DNA of 64,000 bases from Calliopum simillimum (GCA_951812925.1 OX638370.1:29255964-29319963); one strand, 5' to 3'; counted from the first letter of the stretch, positions 32,819 through 46,256 are shown. Notes: generated from the sequence alone by a model not told the origin. Made by a program: numbers and translations.

Positions 32819-35594
32819 GGTATTTAAATTTTAAAATGTACCTATAGTTTTTTGAAGATTTCGAAGAAGTTATTACGAAGTTTAGTCTTTAATTCTTCTT
32901 CCTTAAAATAATCCATGTCAAAATTTTAATTCTTACTTATATTAGTTTTTCAGAATCGGGCTTAAATAATGAAAACAATTGATGAGTAATTTTTCAAAAG
33001 GGCGTAAAACCACTTCCGACCTTGAACAAACCCAAGAATGCCATCGCCATTACCATGCTAAAATGCATCCTCTAGTTCAAAATTCATCACAAAAAATGCA
33101 TTTTTCAAAGATAAAATCGTGATCAAAAATAGCATTTCGGAACAAAAGGGCTTATTTCCATATGATTTCATAGAAATTTAATAGAGTCGATGCGTATTGA
33201 GATGGGGATTATGGACAAGTAAATTCGATTTAAGACTGATTTGGATTAACGCCGTCGTCTGTCTATTCTATAAAGCCAATAATTTAATAAATTTAGCGTT
33301 AAAAGTAAAACGTTAAAATAGTCGTTAAAAACGCCTCAATTTGACATGGAAATCATCAAAAAATGTTCGAAATAAAGTTTAATTGAAACTGCATAGAATA
33401 AAAACGGGGTGGTATATTTAACATTGAAGGAGTTACGAAACATTTAATGACGCAGTCTCTTATTTGAAAGATGAAATATTAAATTAAATTTATCTTATGT
33501 ATGATAACAGATTCCATAGATGTAGTAGGTATAAGTGTCAGCTTAAGTTTTAATCTGTGAAAGAGTAATTGCAAGTGTAAGGGTGAGTGTAAGAGTAAAT
33601 GTAAAACTATGAAAGTTTAGAACTGTAAAAGTGCAAAATAGTAAGTAAAAGTCGAATAAAATAAAGTCTAAGCACCATGTTTTAAGTTTTCGTCAAGAAA
33701 CTTTTCAAACAAATTTGGAAAACTCAGATCCTACAAAAATATGACTGAACGTGACTATGAAATCGCATATCTAATGCGAAACAACTTCATGTAGCTGCTT
33801 CGTTTTATTGATCACCGCGACATAAAATTTGTTTGTTGCATATCTTTTTTGTTGTTGTTGTTTTTGCATATACGTTAAGTTGTTGTAAATCATGTGAAAT
33901 CAATTTCCTAAGCCACATTCTCCATTTTTATGCGATTTTTACTTTTTCGTAATTTGTTTAGTGTTAAGTTTCAAACTCGTGATCTTGTGCTTATTTTTCT
34001 ATTAAGTAGCTATCTTACTCTTGGTAAGACCATATTGGTAGCGGTGCAATGTATCCGTATGTTGTTAAAAAGCTCAAAAACAATCAAACGTATCAATCAA
34101 CAGTTCTAACATAACTAGCAATAAATCACATGTGAAAGTTGAAACATATTGTTAAAACAATCTGTGAAAGGAAAACAGCTCAATAATTTCATAGTACCGA
34201 AGATTTAATTCATCTGTGGGTTAAAATTTTCGAGAGATAACCAGCACCACAGATCATATGTTTGTACAATAATTACCGGTTATAAGCACCCCGTTGGTAA
34301 GTATTTTTTGCTCAGATTAACTATTTACTTCAAAAAAAAAGTTGCTTAAAGTTAAAGTACTACTTGCTAAGTGATGCTGTGAATTCTATCCAACATTTCC
34401 GGGTTCTCGTATTTCTTGTTCCAAAAATTTCTTTCAAAAAATTTTCAAGTTCAAACAATGTCTTCGAATCTGAAATCATGGGAGAAAAAACAAGAATAAA
34501 AGCAGATAGAGTTCTAAGCCCTACGTCATTTTGTCTTATTTGAATAAATTAAAACAACTTACCTTGTCGAATTTATTAAACTTTTTTTTAAGCTTCTACT
34601 TACTGTGTTTACCATAGATATCACATCTCAAAACTGCGAAATGCTCCCAAAAATTGGAAAAATTTTTCATCATGATTTTTCGAAATTCCAAGATGGCGGC
34701 CATATGAAGTCCGATCCAACTTCTAGATTCTTACATGTTTGAAAGTTCATAGCTCCTCGGATTTTGATCCGATTTTAATAAAATTTTCAGGGTTGGTGCT
34801 GAAAAATATGAGCTTAAAAAAACTACACTGAAAAAAAAAAACCAAAAAAAAAAACTTTTTCATTTTTAAAGCCAATTTGGGGCTTGGTGCACCTTTTTTT
34901 TTGAAATATTTTTATTCAAAAGTAAATTTTTATTTTATTATGAATTCTGGTGACCTTTTGGTTAATAATATTTGGTTTTGGGGCCACCAAAAAAAAAAAA
35001 AAAAATACTATCCAGACGGTGGAAACCCTATATGGTAGCGCACGTGCACCAACGACTCATGATAAACACAACCTTAAACAAAACAAAATCTCACAGCGAA
35101 AAATTACTCAAATTAGATTAATGGTTCCCGAGTTATTAAGGTTTTCCGGACAAAGCAGAGATAATTTTGAAAAAATAAGTTTCACAGGACTCTAATCAGC
35201 AACGTATCCATGCAGGAAAAAAATTCACAAAAATCAGATGAAGGGTTCTCGAGCACTAGAGTTTTATAAAGTTTTCGTTTTCGATTTTAGTGTTTAAGCC
35301 CCAAGAAAGGTGATCAAAACGATTTGCCTTTTGAAAAGCTGTGGCTTATTTTTTCCTTGTTCAATTTCCTTTAAACCCCCATCATTGAAATCTTTCTACA
35401 ATGCGTCCTCAAGCGGGCAAACAATTTTGATATAATAAATACATTTTGGTACCACTGTGCGCCAGCATCTGCACACGACTCCATTTTTAGTTATTAGAGC
35501 ACATTCCTTTGGAATTCAGAATCGGAGTCCAACTACTTCTTTTAGGTATTTTCACTTGAAAATTTGTTGAAACATTAGAGTAAGAGTGATTTTA
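32819..35594. other. No supported gene; old repeat debris
   Basis: It is AT-rich throughout. 33560-33660 has a run of GTAAGAGT/GTAAAAGT-like short repeats. 34640-35280 contains ATTTTGATCCGATTTT and related text with poly-A tracts, probably an old DNA element without visible ends. An 81-codon frame at 34950-35195 has no domain. Confidence 0.35.
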
Positions 35595-35895
35595 GTTGTT
35601 CCACTATCAATATCGCAGCCAGGGAATTGTGCCAAAAAAGCTACCATGGTCATAAGGTTTCGTTCTCCAGAGGCCAGGTTCCATCAACCTGAAAGCACTT
35701 TTTGCTGCTAAATATCAAGTGGCTTTAAATGAAGCAAAGCGTAGCGTTAACAGCCCCCGGCTAACTTCTATACCTGCAATTCTTTGAATTTTTAATATGA
35801 TTGCCAAAACGGTTTGGTTGCTTAAGATTTTGTACCAGACAAGAATTCCATAGGTCAGAATTGGTTCCATGGTAGCCATATACATCTATAAAACT
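35595..35895 (-). pseudogene. LINE reverse transcriptase C-terminal fragment (jockey/R1-like)
   Basis: The minus-strand translation reads MYMATMEPILTYGILVWYKI, then LKIQRIAGIEVSRG, a stop, and YLAAKSAFRLMEPGLWRT with PYDHGS. This matches the region after the RT palm of insect LINEs, where PILTYG..VW, the QR.A.I..G block and AA.SA.RL...G.W are conserved. An in-frame TAG replaces the Trp usually found just before MYMA. It is isolated, with no other part of the LINE nearby. Confidence 0.75.
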
Positions 35896-35916
35896 ACTTC
35901 TGCCTTAATGGCTTCA

Positions 35917-36402
35917 CCCTTTCAACACGGATATCTTTTTTTTTTTAGAGATACTAATTATTTTTTTATGTAAATTTGTTGATTATGGCTCAAATAATGT
36001 ACCATAGGGTGGGTTTCGGAAAAGGATCACCAGGATAAGATATATGTTCTGGGACACGGATGTCCCATCAGTAACTGTTTGTGAACAATTATGTCCCAAT
36101 AGTGTCATAATAACGATTTACTGGGACATACACGTATATATTCCACATGAGTCCCAATGGTAACGTTGTGCATGTTATTATGGTGCGCTTTGTAACATAA
36201 TTATTGGGACATATATGTCCCAGTAGTTCGTTATTATAATCCATATAAGACCCATATAAGAAAGAATGAAACTAAAACATGGGAAATTATCACGTTGACT
36301 GCTAAAAACTGATGGGATGGAAATATGTTTTGATACGAATAATTTTGTTTAATAAAGGAGAACACCCACTGGGACACGTATGTCTCATCAGTGTTGAAAG
36401 GG
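35917..36402. mobile_element. piggyBac-like MITE, 486 bp
   Basis: Ends CCCTTTCAACAC with GAT after one base are inverted copies. TTAA follows the right end (36403-36406) and TTCA, one base off, precedes the left (35913-35916). CCC ends next to TTAA are the piggyBac hallmark. The interior holds many near-palindromic GGGACAnnnnTGTCCCA motifs (about 36050, 36130, 36210, 36370). Confidence 0.75.
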
Positions 36403-36406
36403 TTAA

Positions 36407-38559
36407 GTCGATTTTGATCACAAAACACAGTACATAGTTTAAATTTGTTTTGAGTGTAATCTCAAAATTAAGATGCTTTGGGTTTTTATCAAATATCGAC
36501 TCGAGCGATTATTTCTTATTGCTAGAGAAATGCTGGCTATAAATTTTTAGTCACTTTTCCTTCAATAATTTAGAAATTTGCATAAGATTCTATAAGAATT
36601 GAAATGCATCCACAAATTTGAACTAAGTATTACTAAATACAATAGTTTCAAAAAATATCGAAAAAGTCGATACTAGAATGTAGTAGGAGATGAAAAATTT
36701 TACAAAAAAATGGAAACGTAACATTCGAAAGAATTAGAAAATGCCTTTTGAATATATTGCAATAAAAAATCATTCCAACAGTTTCATCACTCAAACTCAT
36801 TTTTGCGCCCAAAAATAAAATTTCTCCAACTACCGAAGTCAGCGCCAATTAGACGCAGTTGAGTGCTTTTATTTCGGTTAATTAATTGACAGTACAAAAA
36901 GAACAAGTCAAAAAAAAAGCAGAACCAAAATTACAGACATATATCACAGCACGACATGTCAAAATGTGTAGAAAGGTACGTAAATTTTGGTAAAGAAAAT
37001 AAAAAGATATAACATAAAACTGAAGTATCCTTAGAGATTTGTGCACAACAAAATGCAACTGCCGAAAAATGCACTTCAGCATCATGTGATGTACCCAGCA
37101 AAATTTTGACAATTTGCAACAAATTGTGAAGGGTTAACGAAGCGCTGAATAGACACTTGACTTTTTCTCTTTTGGAAACATTTTTTTGTGTGCATCTCAT
37201 CAACCCAAACTCTTACAGTTCATAGCTAATTTCATTATGCTTTTGCCAAATATGGAGAAACCAAATAAAAAACTTAAAACGTATGAATGCAGCAAATGCT
37301 TTGCGTCTTTTTCTTTATTTTTTTTTCGATTGTTTTCGCAAAGCGTTAAAATGCAATTCAGCCAAAAATCCATGCAAATTGCAAAGAAAAAGCAAAAACT
37401 GTTGCATACGTCTAGGCGCCCATACTCGTTCGTGCTTTCTTTATGCATACTTGGCGCTTTCGAAAAAGCTACCACTCAAAATTAATGAAAAGCAAATGGA
37501 AAATATTCTTTTGTTTCATCGTTTTATTTGCTACTTTCTTCTAAGGTGCAAAAAGTACAAAGTTAAAAAGCCAAAAAAGATCTGAATTTTTCCATTTTGG
37601 GTGTACTATAAAAAGTACCCCCGTTTTTCACTACTGTTTTTTTTTTTTGATTTTGGTGCTATGTGAGCATAATATTTTTATACAATTTTGTTGTTCATTT
37701 GTTGATCTCATTCAAATGAAACAAATTTAAGAAGTTGAAAAGGATAAAATAAAAGCAAAATAATGGCAGACTCTTTTTCATTTCAAAGGATATCATGTGG
37801 TTAGCGTCGTCGATTGCAATGAATATTTTTTAAATTTTTTCTTTCTGTTTCTTTTACTTCTTCAAAGCTGTATGTCTGGACGTAGAAATTTACAGGTAAC
37901 AACGGTAGGTACTATGTTAAGGCTCCTTATGGCATGGTAATGCAAGCAGCCTATTTGTATGCTACACTTTTGTTGTGTTAATTAAGCAAAAATGTTCATA
38001 AGCATTGTGTGGAAACTGGGTTTTCTTTCACTTTTTTTTTTTTGACATTAACTTTAACTAGCAAGGCTAAGAATTTATATTTTTGTGTACAAAATTTTAA
38101 AATATAAAACCAAAACGCAGCACTCTGATCGGCTTGCCTGTAATGTACTATATTGCTATGAAATTTATTATTGTACTCGTTTTTTAAGTAGTTTAATTTA
38201 TATTTAATTTCACAATAATTCGTCAAATGTGTAGCAGATAGAACTCTGTTGTTCTAAGGTCGCAAATTATATAATTCTTAGGTACATAAAACCTATACTA
38301 ATCGAAAGAGCATTTTTCCTTGAACAATATATCAAAATGGGTCCTCTCAATTTTTCCAGGAAATTTTGTAAGTTGCGATTTTTTACGTAAAGGTGAAAAA
38401 TTTTGATGCTTCCGATTATAGTGATATTTGATTATATCATACCTATACTCGTATATGGGTAAACCTCCGAAAAATGTACCAAAACATGCCTTATTTTGTC
38501 CCCATCTATTTTTTTATTACTTGAAAGCATAGTATATGATTACCTTAGCTACTGGATTA
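36407..38559. other. No supported gene
   Basis: AT-rich with several short frames on both strands at 36640-37585, which overlap antisense and lack domains. 38278-38440 is the second copy of the repeat at 26935-27090. Nothing else is recognisable. Confidence 0.35.
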
Positions 38560-40400
38560 ATTGAAAAAAATTAATATAAACTTTCAGGGTTGCCATATGT
38601 TTTTATTTTAATTGTGTTTCGCTCAAACAATATATATAAAAATAAAAATAGAATTTTAGTCTCAAAACGCTTAAATAAACTTTAGAAAAACCCAAAGTAA
38701 ATTTTTAGGGTTGCCAGATGGTTGCTTTCGAAAATTTATTCTAAGCCACACTAATAAATGATAGTTTAAATCGGTAAAAATTTATCGACTGTTAAATCGT
38801 TAAAAACTCACCGTACTAAAATTTGGTTTAGACAAAACTAACAACAAAAACACTTTGGTGGAAACCCGGCAAATTTTTACAAAATTTCAGAAAAGTATAT
38901 CTAAGCGGTTATGAAACCAAAAAATTCAACTTAGTCAAAAAACAAATGAATTAAATTAAATAGGATTTTCGAAAATAACCAGGAGGCAGCCCTAAAAATT
39001 TAGGCTGCATTTTTGAAAAATTTATTTAAGTATTTTAAGGCTAACCACTCCAGTATTTCGAAAATGTTGCTTATATGCGAGTTGCCACGCCCTATTGTCC
39101 GATTTCACCTAGTTTTTGTTCAGAGCTTGCATTTATAGTTCTTTTTGTCTGAGTAAAATGAAGTTTGATTATCTCAAAAAATGCTTTTTGTATAGCGTTT
39201 TGAAGCTTTTGCTTATATAAAAGGTGCCACGCCCTCTTGTCCGAATCCGCCCAATTTTTTCTCAGAGCTTGCGCTAATAATTCGTAGTATTTAAGTGTAT
39301 TTTGGTTGAATTGTTGTGAAAAATACTCCAAAAGTTGCATTTTGAATATATTTTTTGTATGGGCGGCAGGCGTGTCCTTTGACCGATTTCGTTCATTTTC
39401 AATCCCACGAGCTAACTTTTACGACAAAGCCAACGCACCAAATTTCATTGAATTATCATGGTTAGTTTTTCGGTAAAAAATATTTCCAAGCACAGGCAGC
39501 CAGACAGACGGATATGGCTATATCGACTCAGGAGGTGACGCTGATCAAGAATATATATACTTTTCTATATCTGTCACGCCTCCTTCTCTGCGTTACAAAC
39601 GGAAGGACCAAGTGAATATACCCTGGGTGTAGGGTATATAAAAAAAAACCAGGTGGACGGTTATTAAACGGAGGAAACAACAACTTTGAAGAGAAACATG
39701 TGTGCGCTTTATGTTACATAGAGTGCTGCTATTCATCAAAAATTTTATAGAAAAATAAATTATCAACATAAAAATGATGAAATGTTACAAAAACAGTAAT
39801 ACCACAATGAAATTTACGCGGAGAATGATGAACACTTGCGTTCCTTACAAAATTTTTAAACTTTTTTTTAAAAAAAAAAACACACGAACACTCACTAACG
39901 AAAAACCAAAACTGACTGAACTGAAATTACACTGAATTTTCTCTTTCTCTTCACTTTCAGTTCTCTATTTACTCAATATTTAAAAAATGTACGGTTAGAA
40001 TAAGGAAACCTGAGACAGTCCGAAATGAGGAACAAACTTTATGTCAATTCTATATAAAAAAAATTTTTCGAAGAGTTAACACAGAAAACAGTAGCTGACA
40101 TATATATGCAAACAATGTCGTTTAAGTTTTGTTTTTAGAAAATAACGTTGGATGCGAAACGGGCAAATTAAGTGCACTAGGAAGCGGTTGGGGACAGAAT
40201 GGAGAATGACTTTTTTACACTTTATGTTATAATTTCATAGTAAAATATTAAAAAATATTTTTTTCAAGCTATTCGTTCTGGTTAAGTATCTGTATTAAAT
40301 AGTTAAAATATCAAATTTTAAATTTAAAGATGGTTTTGACCCCCTAGACGTTGAATAGTACATTTTTCGGAGAATTACTCATATGTCCTCGATTGAGACA
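38560..40400 (+). repeat. Duplicated segment, copy 1 (partner about 44700-48190)
   Basis: Collinear blocks shared with the partner include a segment ending TTTATTTAAGTATTTTAAGG, the dispersed repeat (39056-39640), and ACACACGAACACTCACTA with CTCTTTCTCTTCACTTTCAG near 39890-39965. Further blocks are GGGCAAATTAAGTGCACTA near 40165 and GTATCTGTATTAAATAG with AAAATATCAAATTTTAAATT near 40290. This copy lacks the two transposon insertions present in the partner. Confidence 0.75.
39056..39640 (+). repeat. Dispersed fly repeat, copy C
   Basis: It has the same units and 3' block as copy A, but the CCAGC microsatellite is almost absent (CAGCCAGACAGACGG near 39497). It ends at GGGTGTAGGGTATATAAAAA. Confidence 0.85.
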
Positions 40401-41126
40401 CAAAATATTTTTAAAGTATTTATAAGGTCTGGTTAGCGAGATGACTTTTAAAATTTGATTCGAAATAAAGCATGCCTGCAGTTTAGTCAAATTTCTTGGA
40501 TGGGTGCTGAAATACCTTCTCTTCAAAGGATCATTGCTCGAAAAGTAAGAGTCCTATTGGAAAAGCTTAATATGACAAGGACGAAAATGGCTATTCGAAG
40601 CCATTAAAAAAAAATAAAATTTCACCACCAACAGCGTTGTTTCCAATTTAAGCAAGGATATCTCAAAATCTTGCAGGTATATTAACAATTCTGGGGATGC
40701 AATTGGATTCTGTCAAAAAGTACATAAGACTGCATATGATAAATAAAAATGGCAATTACATTTCTTATTTTGTGTGCCTGTGTCATCTATCTGGGTATGT
40801 TCAAAAAGGAAATTCAGTTAAATAGAAGTGACAGTTCAAGTACCTACTCTAAGCCTGAATAATGAAAGAATTTTGAACTATCAAAGAACAGTTTCTTTGT
40901 ATTTGACTTATCATCTTTCTGTCTTAAAGCAATTTTACACTCAAGCCTTTCTCGGCACCTCTGGTAACTGTTTCTTGCGTGTTTGTAATTTTCCTTTCAT
41001 AATTTCTACGTATAGTTATGCAACCAACAGTAATATGTTGATAATTTATTTTTCTATAAAATTTTTGATGAATAGCAACACTCTATGTAACATAAAGCGC
41101 TCACATGTTTCTTCACAAAGTTATTG
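39679..41126. repeat. Inverted repeat pair, about 93-bp arms 1.3 kb apart
   Basis: 39679-39773 and 41034-41126 are reverse complements sharing GAAACATGTG, GCGCTTTATGTTACATAGAG and TCATCAAAAATTTTATAG. The left arm is absent from the equivalent place in the other duplicated copy (about 46970), so it was added here or lost there. It may be the TIR of a 1.45-kb element, though no coding sequence or target duplication was found. Confidence 0.65.
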
Positions 41127-41554
41127 ACTTAATGCGAAATTGTTCTATGTTTTCTGAAAGCAACTACCATGCTATTGATCCTGAGTAAAAGATATAGCCT
41201 TAAAAACGCATTTGTTTGTTCACAGTTAATAAAGTCGTGATCGGGTTGCACGTTCTAGTTGCTGTTGCCAATATTGTTGCCGTAGTCGCCGCCGCCGCTG
41301 TATACAATATGGCTCATATTGGATATTTGTGACCACCTACAAGATTTGCTTTATCCCTGTGATGCGCGCGCACTTTATTGTTTTTACTATAATTGTAAGT
41401 AATATTATATTGCTAGGGCTGGTCAATTAAATTTCTAGCTCATAAATTTTACTGAAGTTGGTTATTTAATCTAAATTAAGCATGTCGGGGATTATTTCAT
41501 GAATGACGGGAAAAATTTACGGAGTTATAAAATAAGAAATATCGTAAACAAATT
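41127..41554. other. No gene seen
   Basis: Includes a GCCGTAGTCGCCGCCGCCGC patch near 41280-41300; otherwise AT-rich with no features. Confidence 0.4.
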
Positions 41555-43040
41555 GTTGCTGAAAAATTAAAACCATTAAATAACAAAAATCGCTTTAAAG
41601 ACAAATGTTGCTAAGACTAGAAAAAGTTGCCGAAACACTACTATACCAAAAATCGCTTTAACATCAACGAAATGGTGCTGAAAACATTAAAATAACAAAA
41701 ATCTCCTAAAAGTCAAAACAATGTTGCTGAGACTTTTAAAATAATCGAAAATCTCCTTTAATGCAACAAAATGTTTCTGAAACATTAAAATAAAAAAATC
41801 GTCTTAAAATTAATGAAATGTTGCTGAAAGCATTTAATTTGATGAAACATTAAATAACAAAAATATCCTTTAAAGCAACAAAATGTTTCTGAAGCATTAA
41901 AAATCTACTTAAAGCCAACAAAATGTTGCTGAAACATTAAAATTACAAAAACCATCTTACAGCCAACAAAATGTGGCTGAAAATATTAAAAAAACTAAAA
42001 TCTCTTTGAAGGCAACAAATGTTGCTGAAACATTAAAATGACAAAAATCTTCTTATAATCAATGAAATGTTGCTGAACGCACTAAAATAACAAAAATCTC
42101 CTTAAAGGCAACAAAATGTTGCTGAAACATTAAAATTACAAAACCATCTTACAGGCAACAAAATGTGGCTGAAAACATTAATATAACAAAAAATCTCTTT
42201 GAAGGCAACAAATGTTGCTGAAACTTTTAAAATAACCAAAAATCTCCTTTAATGCAACAAAATGTTGCTGAAACATTAAAATAACAAAAATCTCCTTAAA
42301 GGCAACAAAATGTTTCTGAAACATTAAAAATCTCCTTAAAGTCAAGAAAATATTGCAGAAACATTAATATTACAAAACCTTCTTACAGGCAACAAAATGT
42401 GGCTGAAAACATTAAAAATCTCCTTAAAGTCAAGAAAATATTGCAGAATTATTAATATTACAAAACCATTTTACAGGCAACAAAATGTGGCTGAAAACAT
42501 TAAAATAACAAAATTCCCTTTGATGGGAACAAATATTGCTGAAACCATTAAAATAGCAAAAATCTCCTTGAAGGCAACAAAATGTTGCTGAAACATTAAA
42601 ATAACAAAAATCTCCTAGAAGGCAACAAAATGTTTCTGAAACATTAAAAATCTCCTTAAAGACAACAAAATGTTGCTGAAACATTGAAATAAAAAAAAAT
42701 CAACTTAAAATGAATGAAATGTTGCTGAACGCGTTAAAATAACGAAAATCTCATTAAAGTCAACAAAATGTTGCTGAAACATTAAAATAAAAAAGTTGCT
42801 TAAAATCAACAAAATTTTACAAAATTTACGAAAATCAGCCTAAAGTCAATAAAATGTTGCTGAAACATTAAAATAACAAAAAGCTCTTTAAAGTCAACAA
42901 AATGTTGCTGAAACATTAAAATAACAAAAATCGCTTTAAGACAAGAAAATGTGGCTGAAACATTCAAAGTACAAAAATCGCCTTAAAGCCAGCAAAATGT
43001 TGCTGAAATCATCATAATCACAACAATCACCTTAAAGTGA
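41555..43040 (+). repeat. 48-bp satellite array, about 30 units
   Basis: The unit is roughly ACAAAATGTTGCTGAAACAT followed by TAAAATAACAAAAATC and TCCTTAAAGGCA, about 48 bases. Units vary by substitutions and small deletions, with a higher-order duplication around 42300-42480. Since 48 is a multiple of three, periodic frames arise (for example 42397-42591 + and 42430-42684 -); these are by-products. Confidence 0.93.
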
Positions 43041-44719
43041 AATGGACAACAGTTTTGACTTAATTAACACTTTTGATTTTTTTTTGACAATTCCAATCTA
43101 ATTTTCTTTAAGTTATTTCGAATAATGACCTTGTTCACATTTTTTAAATCTCTCAACATATTTCGGTTTTTTTCAATTACTTAGTTCGTTTTTTAGAAGA
43201 TTTCCGATATTTATATTTGAACTAGTTTCCACTTTCTAAGCTTTTCGGTTTTCTTAAATTTGTTTTATAATTTTTATCCGTTTTTGATCTTTCAACAGAT
43301 CCTCTAAGACAATATACTGTAGCCAAATATCTGGTCGTAATTCCCGACTCTTAATTGTCTTGGAACTGGAATTGTCTGGAACATACATAGATCACTGTAC
43401 GTACAGTCACAGGCTTAGGAATGTTGGGTTTTAAGCATTATTCGGCTTGATGGCATTTAACAAATTTGAAACCCATTGCCAAGGTATGCCATCTGTAGAT
43501 TTGCCCGCATGCGAGTAGAACATGCTTTAAGGTTGTAAATATTTGCCATCCTGATAGTTTGTGTAATTTGTACCAGCAAAAATTGTTGCTGTTTTATTTG
43601 TTTGTAGCCATTATCGTCATGTGTCATAAACAAGTTGTAAGGCGCCGCCAAGGAACATTGATTTTATTTGTTGTTATTGTTGTTGTTGTTGCTGTTTATA
43701 TTGGTTCAATCGTTTGCGCGTTGACAGTGTGGTTTTTGATTTCTCTTAACCGGTTCGTCGGTGGCGATCCTTACCGGACTTCTTGTGTCTGCTGCTGCAA
43801 CATCAATTGAAATGAAGAAAGTTTTCCTCCTTCCCCTGCACTAAGCCGCAGACAATATGTTGCTGAGATTTTATATTGATTTTTTTTTGTTGTGTTCAAT
43901 TTTTCGTTACCATGTTGCTCGTAATCACCAAGAGCCACAGGTGGTAGGTAGAGTTAAGAAGTAACATGAAGAAGCAGAAGACAAAGTGGCAGACTATTTC
44001 CTTAAACAAAGTTGTTGCTTGGAATGAGTGCAATATTGCAGAGTTAAAATAAATTGATAATTTCAATAACAGACTGATGAAAAATTTAGTTGTATTTGAA
44101 TAATCAGAAAATTTATAAAAAAACTTTTGTTTTTGATATACTTAAGTGGGGTTGAAACAAGTAAGGATTTAGCTGAAGCATCATCCTTGGATTTATTGTA
44201 AGCACGTAATGAAATTTAGTAATTCAAATGATATCTTTCACATATTAAGACTTCGACCGTTGGTTAGTAATGCAAACTTTGCTTTTCTTTTTTAAAAATG
44301 TACAAAAAATTTCAGAGTTGCCATGTGCTTGTTTTTTCAAGTTTGGCTTTAATTATACATATCTTTGGACTTTTGGCAAAACAACCTAACTCGTAATTGG
44401 CAACTTTTCAGGAGAGCCTAAAGACTGATTAACTACTTTTCAATAATGTGGCTCAGTTTCGTTAATGCAGCGTTGAATCTCCTCTTTCCATACATTTTTA
44501 GTAATCTTAAGATGTCCACTGTCAAATTATTTTTTTTTTGGTTCATAATACTTCACCGCGCGAATGGCGCTAAGTTCAAATCTTGTGTAAACTATGGGAC
44601 ACCCTTATATCTCTGGAACAAGAAATCATCGAGATATGGCGATTCTACCGATAGAAACGTATTTGAATTTTATATTTAGGACTAAAATCCTGAAGAATTG
44701 TCTTATCTCGACTTAGGTT
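43041..44719. other. No supported gene
   Basis: 43559-43810 opens an 83-codon, strongly hydrophobic frame driven by a GTTGTTATTGTTGTTGTTGT microsatellite. 44446-44679 gives a 77-codon frame with no domain. Neither is accepted as a gene. Confidence 0.4.
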
Positions 44720-44941
44720 GTTTTGTCAAAAGTCCACAGAATATATTGTATATTAAGGAAAAAATAAAAATTTATTCTTAAAACACTTATCTTAAGCAAA
44801 ACTAACCAAAAAAATCTGGGGGCGTTCACCGAAAGATTTTAAAAAAGTTGGCCTGTGCGTTTCTGAAACAAAAAATTTGAATGTAGTCAAAAAAAGGAAG
44901 AATTACAAAAATTTATGTTGGATTTTTAAAAAGTTTATTTA

Positions 44942-46184
44942 CACTCACGGTCAAAAAAAAGCCGACAAGGATTTTTTGCTAAAATAGTTGGTTCTTCGCC
45001 CATTTTTATGATTGTTAATATGTAGTATGATTAATTAGTAAGAATTGTTGTCAAATAATGCATTTACTTCATATCTGTTGGCGTTACAACAACGATATTT
45101 AAAAAAAAGAGTTTTGACCGAAATCCAAAAATTGATATAACTGCATACGTGCAGCAAAATTTAAGGAAAGTGGATATATCGCGTAAAATTTGATATGGCA
45201 AGTCTTGCGTATGACAATTTTGAAAAGTTTTTTGGAAACAGGGAGTTTATTGAGTCGCACTGGAAGTGGCCGTCCAAGAAAAACATCTGAGAGGGGAGGC
45301 AGAGGTGTAGTAAAAATAGCCCTGCGCGATCGTTTCAAAACTGGTTCCAAAATTGCTGCGGAGGTGAAGGATAACCAAAATATAAAATTAGCACCTCAAA
45401 GCGCCGCTTGAGAGTAAATAGCTTTTTTGCCCGCAGTCCTGCGAAAAAACCGATTTTCACACACAAAATGCGATCTTTCTCATTAAACTGGTGTAAAGAA
45501 AAAAACAATTTGGTGTATAGCGACTGGGCTGAAGTCATATTATATGATGGAAGCAAAACAAATCTCACAAGTTCCGATTTGGGACGCACGGAACGGCGCA
45601 AAAAAAAATAAAAAATATAGCTTTCAATGTGTACAAAGCACTCCATATGTGGTGGTCAATGGGGCAATAACAAGCCAATGGGTTGGAGAAATTCCTCTCC
45701 TGGAAGGTTATATTAACTCCGAAGTTTATATTGACATCATTAAGATTGGCGTTATACACAGCATCGACCGACTAAGCAAGCGCTTAGCAAAAGTCATATT
45801 TCAATATGATTCTGCACCTTGTCATTGTTTGAAATTGCCTTGTGTCTCACTCACCAGTATGTTTTGCTTTATTTTTTCGATAAATTTACAATAAAGACCT
45901 ATTTATTTTCGCATTGGAAAATAAATATAATGACATTTTGGCCATTAAGTCAAGCAAATGGCCGGGCAAAAGCCCCAACCTCAATTCGATTGAGAATGTT
46001 TAGGCCATTTTAAAACGAAAAGTGTGCCAGAAAAACCCAAATATAATTAATAATATTAAACTTAATAATGTTAAACTCAATAATATTTAACTTAGGGCAG
46101 TTAAATCAGGGTATATATTGAGTTACACAACAATTTTAAAATATCTTACAAAATTAAAATCTGCTTTTTTTTTGACCGTCAGTG
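44942..46184 (+). mobile_element. Tc1-like transposon, full length, decayed
   Basis: Ends CACTCACGGTCAAAAAAAAG and, inverted, CACTGACGGTCAAAAAAAAA are flanked by TA (44940-44941, 46185-46186). Length 1243 bp is normal for Tc1 elements. The empty site is visible in the duplicated segment near 39025 (TTTATTTAAGTATTTTAAGG against TTTATT-TA-[element]-TA-AGTGTTTTAAGAC), which confirms the TA target. Confidence 0.92.
45190..46020 (+). pseudogene. Tc1-like transposase pseudogene
   Basis: Fragments in order over several frames: TGSGRPRKTSERGGRGVVKIA (N-terminal DNA-binding region, GRPR hook), SPAKKPIFTHKMRSFSLNWC (linker), a WAEVILYDGSKTN block at the first catalytic position, then SQWVGEIPLLEGYINSEVYI. 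The second catalytic position is FQYDSAPCH and the last is near W-P-G-K-S-P-N-L-N-S-I-E-N-V. The first Asp is kept only in degenerate context (YDGSK for SDESK). Frame shifts and stops are frequent. Confidence 0.82.
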
Positions 46185-46256
46185 TAAGTGTTTTAAGACT
46201 AAATTTAATTTTTCTTTTAAATAAATTGTTTAAGCAAAACAAACAAATAAAAAAAA

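Noticed and set aside
42397..42684. Open frames with repeated 16-residue units on both strands
   Set aside because: They follow from the 48-bp satellite period; both strands are open at once and no start context or gene structure is present.
41555..43040. CRISPR-like array
   Set aside because: Repeats are contiguous and degenerate without unique spacers, and this is a eukaryotic sequence.
43559..43810. 83-codon hydrophobic frame that could be a small membrane protein
   Set aside because: The Val/Ile-rich core comes from a GTTGTTATT microsatellite, and there is no supporting gene structure.
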